A stretch of 64,000 bases of DNA. Source: Adiantum capillus-veneris (Eukaryota > Streptophyta > Polypodiopsida > Polypodiales > Pteridaceae). The stretch spans positions 6,962,001 to 7,026,000 of the forward strand of contig CM043967.1 in the NCBI GenBank assembly GCA_014529385.2, written 5' to 3'. Positions within the stretch are counted from its first letter, which is position 1. Every line of letters begins with the position of its first letter. This document shows positions 10,876-20,975 of the stretch, in pieces. The position numbers and the translations under genes were made by a program. The notes under the pieces were generated by a model. The model did no database searches and had not been told where the DNA came from. It saw only the letters and a program-made list of their open reading frames with translations.

Positions 10876-11611
10876 ATGGCAACGTCTACTGATGTGCTTC
10901 TCACATAACTAGAAAAGGTATGACTTCCGGATAGAGCACATGAACTACTTAGTGTGCTCAAGGAGACAATTGACATGCAGGCCACTGCCAACCTTCATGC
11001 AGAGGCATTTGGAACTTTCTTGACTACATGGTGCAACACATGGAAGAGTATGCCATAGTCTTTGAAAGATTCAACACGGCGTGGCTGCCAATGGATTTCC
11101 TCAAGCATCTCTATGCGGCCGACAAAAACTTTCGCTTTCGCTTGAGGTTTATTAAAGGCCTCATGGAACGGAACTACAGGACTGAGGATGAGGATGATCT
11201 CATAGATTTGGGCATGGGGTGCATAGGCACCCAATTCATTTCTTGGGACATGGTTCTGGCCTTACTTGTGCTTGAGGGCATGGATAAGGGAAAATGAAAG
11301 GAAAAGGTCAACCAAAGACCACCTGTGACCATTGTGGAGGAATCAAATGAAGTTATTGAAGAGATTGATGAGCAGACTGAAACATCTATGGCACTCGTCC
11401 TCTTGCAAGAGCCCAGCTCCAGTGAAGAGGAAGATTTGATGATAGAGGGAGATGAGGTGTTGGAGGAAGTCCAAACCTCCAAATTCTTACTTTGCATGCA
11501 GTGGTGGTGGATGATCGTCATTTTTTGTTCCTTGATGACATTGCCAAAACATTAGGACTTAGAGAAGATGAGTTGCTTGCAGTGCTTGCTATTAAGTTTC
11601 ATACTCGTTGA
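10876..11611 (+). pseudogene. Decayed gene for an unidentified acidic protein (copy 2)
   Basis: Duplicate of 6075-6807 with the same early stop, internal TGA and frameshift. It differs by an in-frame 3-bp insertion near the C-terminal piece (RED versus RD). The main open stretches are at 11028-11297 and 11325-11490. The family is not recognised and the shared lesions argue that neither copy is translated in full. Confidence 0.45.
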
Positions 11612-11935
11612 AGATTCCCTCACCCTAAATGCTCACAAATGTATATTGGTACAGGAAAGCACCCAAGATCAGTCCTCTCCCATTGTGCCTTGAGCCTAGG
11701 TCAAGGGGTGACAAACCCATAGGAAATTGTAAAATCCCCTTGCGTCAAGTCAGCCATTGATCCCATACCCACATATGTAATTCGTAGTAAAACTAATCGA
11801 TCATGATGTAATATCCAAATCAATACAGAATAATTGTTTTTGTTAACGATTTTGTCAACATTGCACTTTTTTTTTTTGGTTCAATAAATTTCACTTTTGC
11901 AACGCATTCATAGAACCTCAAACATTCAGCGATGT

Positions 11936-12326
11936 GTTGGCCAAGGGGCACCTCTTGGGAATTTTTTTACGATACCGATTGATCGGCCCGGGGGGGAGGG
12001 TACGGAGTCAACGGGACCACCATGGTGCCCAATGGAGTCGAAGGTGCAAAAAAAATCCATGTGTGCCACAACACGCAGGGGAGAGAAAAAAAGCCATGTG
12101 CCATCGTGCGTCTTGGTGGTCGCGTTGACTTCATACGTCCCTCCTTCCCCCCCTCGCCCAGTTTTGTAAAAAAATTCTCGAGAGGTGTCCCCCGATCGAT
12201 GAGTCGCTGCATGGCTTTTTTTAGCGCCGTCCAACCCCGTTGGGTGATCCATACACCATGGTGGTCCCGCCCCCCCCCCCCTTGCGATTTTGTAAAATAA
12301 TCCCCAAGAGGTGTCCCTTGGTTGAC
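11936..12326. mobile_element. MITE-like foldback element (copy 2)
   Basis: Duplicate of the element at 7154-7542, with GATGT on both sides (11931-11935 and 12327-12331). It has small differences, including a longer C run near 12270. Being inside the tandem duplication, it is not an independent insertion. Confidence 0.6.
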
Positions 12327-12478
12327 GATGTTGAGGTCAGTTTAAATTTAACATCTTGAACAATTTAAATACTTTAAAAAAACAATGTACAAAATCAAGT
12401 TAAACAATTGCACGGAATAGTAGAAATTTGACTCTTTGAAAAGATTACAAATCTCATCAAGAGAGTACATGAGATAAA

Positions 12479-12873
12479 CTATTTCTTATGAAAGCATCCT
12501 TCGTTTTGCAAATTGATTGCTAGAGCTAAATCCATATTTTTCAATGTTAAGCGCTTAGCATGCACCATACAGGAAACACCATCGTGAAACAACTGCACCA
12601 AAATGTCTTCGGTGGCATCTTGTAGGGCTGGTAAGGCTGCACGTTGTATGCAACGAAATCATTGTATTCATCCATTATCTCTCTCATCACCCAAGAGAAG
12701 GCCGATTTGGATATGATGGGCTCAGTTCTCTTCTGATACTTTTGAATCTCCCGCAAAGAAATTGTGTTTGGTCTCCATCTCCGCTTTTATTGTGTTGTTG
12801 GTAGTGGTGGAGGAGCCGCCTGCCTTGCCCATTGAGGAGGATCATTTTTGTACTTTTTCTTCCTCTCCGGCAT
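12479..12873 (-). pseudogene. Histone H3-like pseudogene (copy 2)
   Basis: Duplicate of 7695-8089 at an offset of 4784 bp, with the same TAA after residue 28 and the same 1-bp frameshift before the ALPALQDATED segment. The shared lesions show the gene was already inactive when the 4.8-kb block was duplicated. Core landmarks are as in copy 1: RPNTIALREI, QDATED, HAKRLTL. Confidence 0.75.
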
Positions 12874-12881
12874 GTTGTTCT

Positions 12882-13157
12882 TCAGGTGTCACCTTGTCCT
12901 TCTTCTTCTTTGCACATTGCTTGGCTCTTTGAGGTATTTTCTAAAGTCCTTGAGATCCCAGCCTTTGCTTGTTGGGTGGCTTGAGCTCTATCCTCTGCCA
13001 CCTTCCTCTTTGCCTCTGCTCGTACTTGTAAGTTTGCCAAGTGAGCTCTCTCGTCCTTAGCTCTTTGCCATTCCTCTTGCTCCCTCTGTCTTCTTTGTTC
13101 TTCTTGCATTCTTTGTGCTTCCTTCTCAATTGCCTTTTTCTTTTCCATCTCTTTCAT
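12882..13157 (-). CDS. Coiled-coil ORF of unknown role (copy 2)
   Basis: Same 91-codon Glu/Lys/Arg/Gln-rich frame as 8098-8373, lying just upstream of the second H3-like relic. The translated sequence appears identical between copies, which fits a recent duplication as well as it fits constraint. Confidence 0.3.
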   Translation of the reverse strand: MKEMEKKKAIEKEAQRMQEEQRRQREQEEWQRAKDERAHLANLQVRAEAKRKVAEDRAQATQQAKAGISRTLENTSKSQAMCKEEEGQGDT

Positions 13158-13409
13158 TTTTTTCCTCCTCTTGGCCTCTCGTGCTTGAGAAACTAGGTCG
13201 CGTGGTATTACTTTGATTACCCTTTGTTTGATTCACGGTCCAAATCTTCGCGGCGTGCTTTTCACTGTTGCCTCACATCAGGCGAGGGCTCCATATTTTG
13301 AAGCAGACCTATGTATTCCTCTTTGGTTGCTCTTGTTTCTTGCGTGGCTCTGTGTAGAGATGAAATTGGTGTGGGATCTAGCACATGTGTATGATTGGCA
13401 TGATTTAGT

Positions 13410-14540
13410 GGTGCAAGATCACCAAAAATATGTCACATGGTGGTTTGATCATCTAGATTTGATGGTTGGGGAGGCTGTTGGGTGTCTGGAGTGGGTTGGG
13501 GTGTTGGCTTATCCACTTGTGACTGAGGATGTGGATTTGAAGCCGTAGATTCTGCATGGGGTGCTGGCTACAGATTTTCAGTGGTGTGAGTGGCATGGTG
13601 GTATTGATGTGCGTAGTGGTTTGCTCATGTGAATCGTCCATGTGGTGCAAGATATGAGTGCGTGCTTGTTTGTACTCGAAAGGATTTGCTAGAATGTGCA
13701 AACAAGAAATGAACTTCAAGCTGTGATTTTTTACTTATATAGTACTAAAGTCTTTAAAAAAAAACTTAAAAACTCAATAATACTAATAAAAATAAAAATA
13801 AACTCCAAAATAGACAAAAGTTGACCCACGGAATCACTGATTGGGGCGTCGACAAATCACGTGGCATTACAATGTATGTTTAAAATAGAAGTGGTTAGTG
13901 TTAGAAATTTATTAGTTTTTCACCCAATGTCTGCCATTTCTTTGCCTTGTCTCCAACCATCGTCAGAATCGATCTTTTGTACTCGAAGTATGATATGATT
14001 GTGATCTCCTCACACTAACCACTTTCTCTATTTTACATTTCAAACTTCTTTGCACTCTAGTCTTCTTCCTCTCTCCCCCCGCTAAAACTCTGTAGAACCA
14101 ATTGGACATCTCATGTAGAGCATTGCTCTTTTTCCTTCCACCTCCATGCCGTGTATTTTTAAAATACCTTCCTTTGGCTTGATAGTGTGAGCGCTCCATT
14201 CCTTGGCTACTCTAGATGCCCAATGAACCGTATGTGGCGAGAAAAAATGAGCTATGTGCAAAAAGAATGTGCTGGAAAAACAATTAAACTTTAGTCAAAC
14301 ACTGATGTTTTTTGTCTGCAAAGACAAAGTGTTCAACCCACCATGTAATGTGCTATCTGCGTCTCCCCCCTAGGCATCCACCATTTGCACTGTGAAACTA
14401 TTGATTACAGACTTTAAGGTGGATATCTCAGCACAGGTTAGCTTTACCTTTTCAAGCAAACAAAAAATATCATCTAAAGACTACCACACACGAGCACGCT
14501 TAATTTCTAGGGCTTCTTTGTTACCTCTGTAGGTGGTAAT
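13410..14540. other. Intergenic DNA, no gene recognised
   Basis: Beyond the duplication end there are only short frames (for example minus strand 13963-14199, basic, no family). G/T-rich and then AT-rich DNA; nothing further supported. Confidence 0.5.
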
Positions 14541-14541
14541 G

Positions 14542-16660
14542 TCACACCTTTTTCCATGATTGAAACTCCTTGGGACTTTGGGAGTCAGAATAGTCTAAAA
14601 CCAAATGCCTAGCTTTACTACCACCTATACATATATTATTAAGATGATCCTGTGTACTTCCAGATGCCTTCGTGTCCTTTGATAACTCAATTGCACCCCC
14701 ATGTCGACCAACACTTGATAGAATAGACTCAAGTTCTCTTATACACTCTTGTCTTGTTTCTATAGGCTCCATATTCCAAGCATAATTAATATGGAGAATA
14801 AGCAACTTGTCAAGAATTTGTATACGGGCATAAAGAGTGCACACATGCACATTTATCAGAGGAATCGATAGAATAGAATCCCAATTTGGATTGTCCATGT
14901 ATAGATTAGGGAGGTACACTCTGGTTACAATTGAGGATAGCTTGAAACCATTGTTGTAGTGCTTTACCCATTGTTTGTGTAGTGGGCACACCTTTTGCAA
15001 AGTTGGCTGCAACTTTGCCACCCTTACCCTTATCGCCCTTTGACTTGCTAGCCTTTGCACCCTTGCCCTGAGTTCCCAATGAGACTTTACTATGACAACA
15101 ACAATAAATGCATGAAAAGAGGGTCATTACACCTTGCTTGCACCCTAACATACACTTGAGAGTTTTCATGTCCCCTGCCAAATGCCACTCAACTTGGAAA
15201 GTACCTAGACCTAAAACCTGCAACCATTGTCCTTCTTGTTGTTGCCGAATGACATCAACGATTGGGGTGTGATTAAAATACCATTTGAGGGACTCGTGTT
15301 TTGTGTGGGAGATGAAAAGCTGCCAACTACCAAATATTCTTCTCTGACTGAACACCTAAACAGGTGTTTCTCTTCTCGTTGGCATTTAGCTCAACATCGA
15401 CGCCCACTAAGGTTCTGTTCATAAGCGTAATGCTTACCCTTTTGAGACGTTGACCTTTGACAATATGGCACTCATCAAGCGTCATCACAAATATAACTTT
15501 GCCATCACACTCTTCCTGTGTCAACCCATAAAATTTGATCATTGACTCCTAGAGCTTCAACAAGTAAACATAGACATTATTGAACTCGTTGTAATTGAAA
15601 TATTTTCTCTCTTCTAATGGCATGGAATCCTCCACATATTGAAATCCACCCAACAAGCTTGCAACATCATTATTGGTGCACCTTTTTGTAATGCTGACAC
15701 TGTAAGGTGTTGGTAGCAACCTTACCAAACCTTTTGCTATGTGACATAGTGTGACAATTCTATACAAAGCTTTGTAGGCCTTGAAACTTATTCCTGCGTT
15801 GTCACACACCTCCATCATCTCCTTAGGTGACACAATGCTCTTTAGCTCACTGAAATACTTTTGCTGCAAAATATCAGCAATGCCAACATTGGGATGGATC
15901 ATCCAATAGCTCCACCAACTCCTTTTGTGGCTTGATGATATGCTGCAGCAGAGTATGTCCAGTCGTTTGAGCATAGAAATCGATTCCCATCATCATTCGA
16001 GCCAACTTCCTGTATATTAAAATAATATTACAACAACCTGCAAAAAATGTAAGAAATTAGAAGCTTGCAGTTGTATCCCTACCGAGTTTGACAGATATGT
16101 TTTTTTTGAGCTCCACCGTTGGAAGATAGCATAGACATCACATGTCTCTTATGCTTGAGAATGTGGTAGCCCAACGGAATGTGTGTGAGATGATCGATTC
16201 ACCGATGCATATTATACGCAATGTGTTGTAATTGAATGTAATTGTCTAGACGGCGCTCTTGCTCCATTTTTTGATTATTAAGCTTTGCCATCTCATCGTT
16301 TAGCTGCTTCGTCTTCTTGTTAGCTTCCTCTCTGACTTGTTGAATTCTTCCACGTACTTCTCTTGCAATGACAAATAGGTAACACATAGATGTTTTCTTG
16401 CTTCCTTTTCATTGACGAAAGCTGAATACAATCTCCAACAATAGCCAAATAATCTGTCTCTCCCATCTCCAATAAAACGCAGTAGCTCAGTGACGCTACG
16501 AAAGGGTTGTGATGCATTGGTCATTGGATCACTGGGGTAAATATGTCCATCAACCCATAAGTTGATTGCCTTGCACCCAAGGTTCCGTAGTTGATCTGCA
16601 ACATTGGGATTAGATGTACCAAGTCGCAGAGTAGCTTACTCTTGTTTTAAATTAGTGTTT
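14542..16660 (-). pseudogene. Transposase-like pseudogene, unclassified
   Basis: A run of minus-strand open pieces can be followed in order: a coiled-coil N-terminal part (16524-16199, with LQEKYVEEFNKS and REEANKKTKQLNDEM), a piece at 15974-15549 (ADILQQKYFSELKSIV, LGGFQYVEDSMPLEERKYF), one at 15542-15327 (GKVIFVMTLDECHIVKGQRL), one at 15355-14906 (TFQVEWHLAGDMKTLKCMLG followed by SCIYCCC and a Gly/Lys spacer) and one at 15060-14542. The acidic D/E blocks and the GDxK...CxxC arrangement resemble RNase-H-fold transposases with an inserted Cys pair, but I cannot name the superfamily. Several stops and frame changes interrupt it. No terminal repeats were found. Confidence 0.4.
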
Positions 16661-16832
16661 AATCGATATCGTTTTGTCTTGTTAGCAATGTCTTGCAGTG
16701 GTAGGGGATTGAATGACATTTGTGTTAGCTAATCAAGCAAATTAGAGAGAGAATGTGTAATGGTGACTGCTACAAGCAGGTGAAGCTGGCTATGGAGGAA
16801 AGAAATGGAGAGTACTCAGAGATAGGAGAAAA

Positions 16833-17180
16833 GGATTATGTTGTGGAGGTAAGAAAGACAGGGAGTGCAGCTCGATCTCCTTTGAATTCAAATTGTTGAT
16901 CATGAGTGTAGAGAGAGAGAAATGTTGTTGCACACATAGGTACTGGAGTTTTCCATTGCTCTCAGCTAGAGCTAGAGTGAGAGAAGCATGAGAGAGAGAG
17001 AGAGAGAGGATTATGTTGTGGAGGGAAGAAAGACAGGGACTGCAGCTCGATCTCCTTTGAATTCAAATTGTTGATCATGAGTGTAGAGAGAGAGAAATGT
17101 TGTTGTACACATAGGTAATGGAGTTTTCCATTGCTCTCAGCTAGAGCTAGAGTGAGAGGAGCATGAGAGAGAGAGAGGGA
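16833..17180. repeat. 175-bp imperfect tandem repeat
   Basis: The block starting GGATTATGTTGTGGAGG at 16833 recurs at 17008, both copies containing CAGCTCGATCTCCTTTGAAT and GTTTTCCATTGCTCTCAGC. They differ by a few substitutions and GA-tract length; the GA tract at the junction probably mediated the duplication. Confidence 0.85.
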
Positions 17181-17327
17181 GTGGGAGATAGGAAGACAAT
17201 AAATGAAGAGAGAGTGGGAGAGAGAGCAGATTTGCAACCTTGGAGGATCTGCACTCTGTCTGAAGTAGACAGCAAAGAACGTCCCCTTAATGATTGGGAG
17301 GGGAAAGTGACAAGAGAGAAAAGGAGA

Positions 17328-17330
<3 letters not shown>

Positions 17331-17370
<40 letters not shown>
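17331..17370. repeat. (GA)n microsatellite
   Basis: Uninterrupted AG/GA run with shorter GA tracts on both sides. Long serine/leucine or arginine/glutamate frames here are artefacts of it. Confidence 0.9.
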
Positions 17371-17372
<2 letters not shown>

Positions 17373-17904
17373 GGCTCCCGTTTTAGAGAGAGAATGCATT
17401 GAGAGAATGTGAAAAAACTGCTTTTTTATAGGGGGAGCTGAAAAGTGCATCCTTTAATGAGATCTAAGTGTGAGAGAGTGTTTTATATGTTAGAGAGAGA
17501 AGAGGGGTGGAAAAAAGACATTTTAAAATTCATTTACCCACCTCTCTTTTGAGTTACTAAATAGGCTATTTTCAAATACAAAATATGAAAATGGATTGTT
17601 TTTAAATCTCAACATAGGCCTTTTTTCCCTCTCTTTTAAGCTTGATCAAACTTGAATTAAGCTTTAAGCATTCCCTTAAACTGTCAGATAAAGAGGCCCT
17701 CCTCTCCTATACCCCATTCACTTCGTAATGTGTATACAATGACAAGCGCCATAAACTCTATTATTGAATATCTAAGAATCTTCCTTTGCTAAGAAATGCA
17801 AAGAGTGTAACTTTCTGATGGTCTAGTAACTTGTGTGTAGCGGAAAATAGCATAGACATAGTGAGCATTTCATTAGAATAGATTCCTAATGAGCATAGCA
17901 AGAG

Positions 17905-19393
17905 TGCTTGGATGGAGAGATCAACTAAAAGCATAACACCTAGTTAGGTAGGTATGAACAATACTTCAAAAGAGAGAGAAATTAAGCTATTGACAGTTGA
18001 GGACCAGATTTTCATGGAGCCGGGGTCCCCCCTCCAAAAGGCTTTTTATTATAGGTTTCCCCTATCAAGGGAGACATTTTACGATACAATACTTTGTGTT
18101 CCTTCAATAACTTGCTGGTGCAATGAAGATGGAAGCTTCAAGAACCAAGCTCACACTTGAAAACACAACATTAACTCCCTTACGGTCTCAGATCCAAGAC
18201 CTCACACACCTTCGAAGATGGTGAGAGCTACCGGGGTATGAGAGTAGATCGAGAGGAAGGAGTATTCTTACAAGAAAGAAGCATATCTCCTAACATAATC
18301 ACTCATAATAGATTAGCATAGCTTAGTAATTAGCATCGTAGAGGAGATGAGCATGCATTGGAGCTTGGCTCTTGGTTGGATTGGCTACACAAAGCCAAGA
18401 GTTGTTGGTGTAGGCCTCCCTTCTCAAAATCTTGGAGTAGGTGATGAGATTTCCATTAAAGCTTGAGAAGGAGAGAGAGTCTTCTTTGCTTCACACATGA
18501 GATTGTGTGAGTGTGTGAGTGATAATTCCTTGCTAAAATCAGCCCCCTCTCTCTCTTGGTCGACCCCTCTTGATTTTTACTCATGCTAGCATCCCATTGG
18601 ACCTTGCAAAGATTAGCCAATGATAATTAAGAAGCATAAGTGATAGCCTTGTGACATGTGTACCCCTTTCCCCTTTTGTGAGAGCTTTAGGTAATTCATT
18701 AATGCAATTAAACTCTCATTGGACCCTTTAGTCTTCTTGCCAATAGGAATCAGGCAAGCCATTGGGTTGCTGAGTGCTCATTGGACCCCTTGGGAGACTA
18801 TCCAATAGTCTTCTAGAGAGCTTAATTTCTATTAGTTCTTTTTATCAAGTGTTTTAAAATGAATTAAACTAAATGTACTCTAGCTTAATTCTCATTGGTC
18901 CACCTCTATGGACATCCAATAGGATTTGAATGCACCTTGGGGGCAACTGGCCTAGCGAGTTTACATGTGTCCCCTGCTCCCTTTGTGTAAAGGGAGCTTG
19001 CTAGAGTGTGTGTGTGTTTCTCTCTCATCCCCTACTAAAAGGGCTCGCCCCCTCCAAGATAGGGATGTGGGAAGACTTTTGAGTCTTCCCATAAGCATCC
19101 AATATTTCCTAGGTTTTGACCGTTGGACCTTACCTTTGAATTTGGAACATTAGCATTTTGGAAGTCCTAATGGGCTGAACCTTAGGGTCTTTGAAGCCCA
19201 TTGTCGCACATTGCTCTTTTGCAGATGGCCCCCCCTTTGGATCCCTATTTTTCCTCCTTTGGATCCCTATTGTGATCGGTTTGCCAGCTTAACCAATATT
19301 CTAGCTTTTTCTCCTCTGGGACTTCCCCATATTAAATGATCAGTTTAACATGAGAAACTCGTTTAGGAGAATTAGATATTAGTTATTATGACA
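17905..19393 (-). repeat. 3' LTR of the outer Ty3 element
   Basis: The stretch 18419-19393 matches 44187-45151 over its length (for example GGAGTAGGTGATGAG, CCTTGGGGGCAACTG, CCCCTACTAAAAGGGCTCGC, GGAGAATTAGATATT). On the minus strand both begin TGTCATAATA, and here the purine-rich AGAGAGAGGTAA precedes, a fitting polypurine tract. The downstream end is less certain: AAGAG followed by TG at 17900-17906 mirrors AAGAG right after the other LTR (45152-45156), giving a possible 5-bp target duplication and an LTR of about 1.49 kb. Confidence 0.6.
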
Positions 19394-19932
19394 TTACCTC
19401 TCTCTTGAAATCATAGTCGTCCTCGACTATCGGGTAGAGAAGATAAAGCCTATTCATTAGTCCTTTTTCTAGCGGGTAGAGGATCCCTATCTTACCATAC
19501 GACATCGTTCCAGAATGGATGACTAATCCATTTGGCACTTGAGAGCCTAAGTTGCCGCAAGCATGTCTGCGCATTAGTCCTATCAATTTTCCATAGTAGA
19601 GTGAACAAGCTCTACGTGGTGTTTGGAAGATGTTGTCTCCACAAACTTGATCCTAAGCATGCATACTACTTAACATTTGTGCACAATAAAGAAAAAGAGA
19701 GTCTTATAAGACAAAAAATTGGTTCATTTAAACATTTGTACATTTGTTTACTCTAGGGAAGCATTGACAAGGTTTAGGTTATCCTTTAAAAGGATAGTTC
19801 TTAAACTTAATAAGATATTGTTGGATAATCTTATCGCCTCTCAATACCTTGTCTTCATGTTGGAGAATGGACTCGGGCTGCAGCACCTCTTCTTGGTCCT
19901 CGATCTCCAGTGGGTCTTCAATAGTTGGTTCT
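19394..19932 (-). pseudogene. Outer Ty3 element: chromodomain and 3' region
   Basis: On the minus strand 19932-19779 reads an acidic linker (EDPLEIEDQEEVLQPESIL) and a chromodomain-like start (LRGDKIIQQYLIKFKNYP), then a TAG. This is the C-terminal tail of a chromovirus integrase. Its upstream part lies 19.5 kb away at 39412-39662; when the inner element and one GTTCT are discounted, the frame continues directly from the GEPPQE segment there. From 19778 to 19394 there is decayed coding or UTR sequence ending at the polypurine tract. Confidence 0.7.
19928..19932. repeat. Target-site duplication GTTCT (left)
   Basis: GTTCT immediately precedes the inner element's TGTTGG end and recurs right after its other end at 39412-39416. 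A perfect 5-bp duplication is the standard Ty3 integration footprint. Confidence 0.9.
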
Positions 19933-20557
19933 TGTTGGACGGATACGCCGTGACGGACGTCAGCACAGCGAGAACTCACTTAACATGTAATGTCAGCTAA
20001 GGACGAAGCTCGACCCGCAAGCGCATGGAAGCAAGCATAAGGTGTCAACCTACACTCAACCGACTCCTAACTAATTCCTACAGAGGTCTCTACCAATTGT
20101 CTAAGTCACAACTTTCAAGAGTGCATAAGAGGAAACTTCCTACAACGCTTTCTAGAGCTGAACACCCATCAAACAATCTCAAAACACCATAGAACTTGAA
20201 GGAGATCCTACTAATATCAATAGGTCGCTCTCCCTAAGGTCTATGAACCAAAATCCCGACCCAAAACACCTGGTGCAGAAACACGTAGGATGTCTGGCCG
20301 AAATGTGCAGGTCTTCGTTTCCAAAATCTAAAGTGCCTAATGTGTAGTTCTACTCAATGTGAACGCGTGAATATGCTGCAATGCAAAATCGGACAACGTA
20401 TGCTCACCCAAACCCCGATGAAGCTCGTAGAAGGAGCTCGCAAAACCGGACCGTATGCGCGCAATGTAGGTATCGGCGCGTAGCTCTCATCGGGGGCAAC
20501 ACGCTGCACTTCTCCGCACTCGATTCCGACCACCGGAGCATACGTAGCGTCAAGATG

Positions 20558-20634
<77 letters not shown>

Positions 20635-20922
20635 CACAGTACACTCACTCACAGACTTCAAAACTTGTTTTTTAAAAATGACAAAAGGTTTTTCATTAAG
20701 GTCAAAAAGTGGTATATATATCTTACAATTTCTCAAACCCTAAAGTTCCAAAATCAACCATCTACTCAATCTAACTATCAAAAGTGGGATACAATCTCGA
20801 AACTTTTGTAAGTCCCAATAATTACAAGGTGAAAAATCAGGTTTTCCTCAATGAATGAATAATTACAAAAAGAATAATCTTCCGAATAGTTAGATGCCGT
20901 GGGGTGTGTCCAGCTTCTAACA
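19933..20922 (-). repeat. Inner element 3' LTR (990 bp)
   Basis: Matches 38473-39411 end to end. It is 51 bp longer because a CT tract at 20561-20631 is expanded; the other LTR has only a short CACACTCTCTCTC tract there. It contains an ACGTAGGATGTCT half-site of the element's palindrome at about 20284. Confidence 0.95.
20561..20631. repeat. (CT)n microsatellite inside the LTR
   Basis: About 35 CT units, absent at this length from the partner LTR, so expansion occurred after insertion. Confidence 0.9.
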
Positions 20923-20936
20923 CTCCCCCCCTCCTT
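20923..20936 (-). promoter_or_regulatory. Polypurine tract of the inner element
   Basis: Minus-strand AAGGAGGGGGGGAG abuts the TGTTAGAAG start of the 3' LTR, the expected place and composition for the plus-strand DNA primer of reverse transcription. Confidence 0.85.
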
Positions 20937-20975
20937 GCTCATATCGTCCCCGACATGGCCTTGATCTGCTGCTTC

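Larger units (their letters stand above)
8624..13407. repeat. 4.8-kb tandem duplication, copy 2
   Basis: Second head-to-tail copy of 3823-8623. It ends at GGCATGATTTA before GTGGTGCAAGATC, where similarity stops. Copy 2 keeps single versions of the CCCTAAATGCTCAC block that is doubled in copy 1, and has AGAGAAGATGAG where copy 1 has AGAGATGAG. All inner features (TATA box, decayed gene, MITE, coiled-coil ORF, histone H3-like relic) are present again with the same disabling lesions, so decay came before duplication. Confidence 0.95.

Noticed and set aside
13963-14199. Basic 78-codon minus-strand frame
   Set aside because: No recognisable family and AT-rich flanks; not enough to call a gene.
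16962-17450. 162-codon Ser/Leu-rich minus-strand frame
   Set aside because: Driven by GA/CT repeats.
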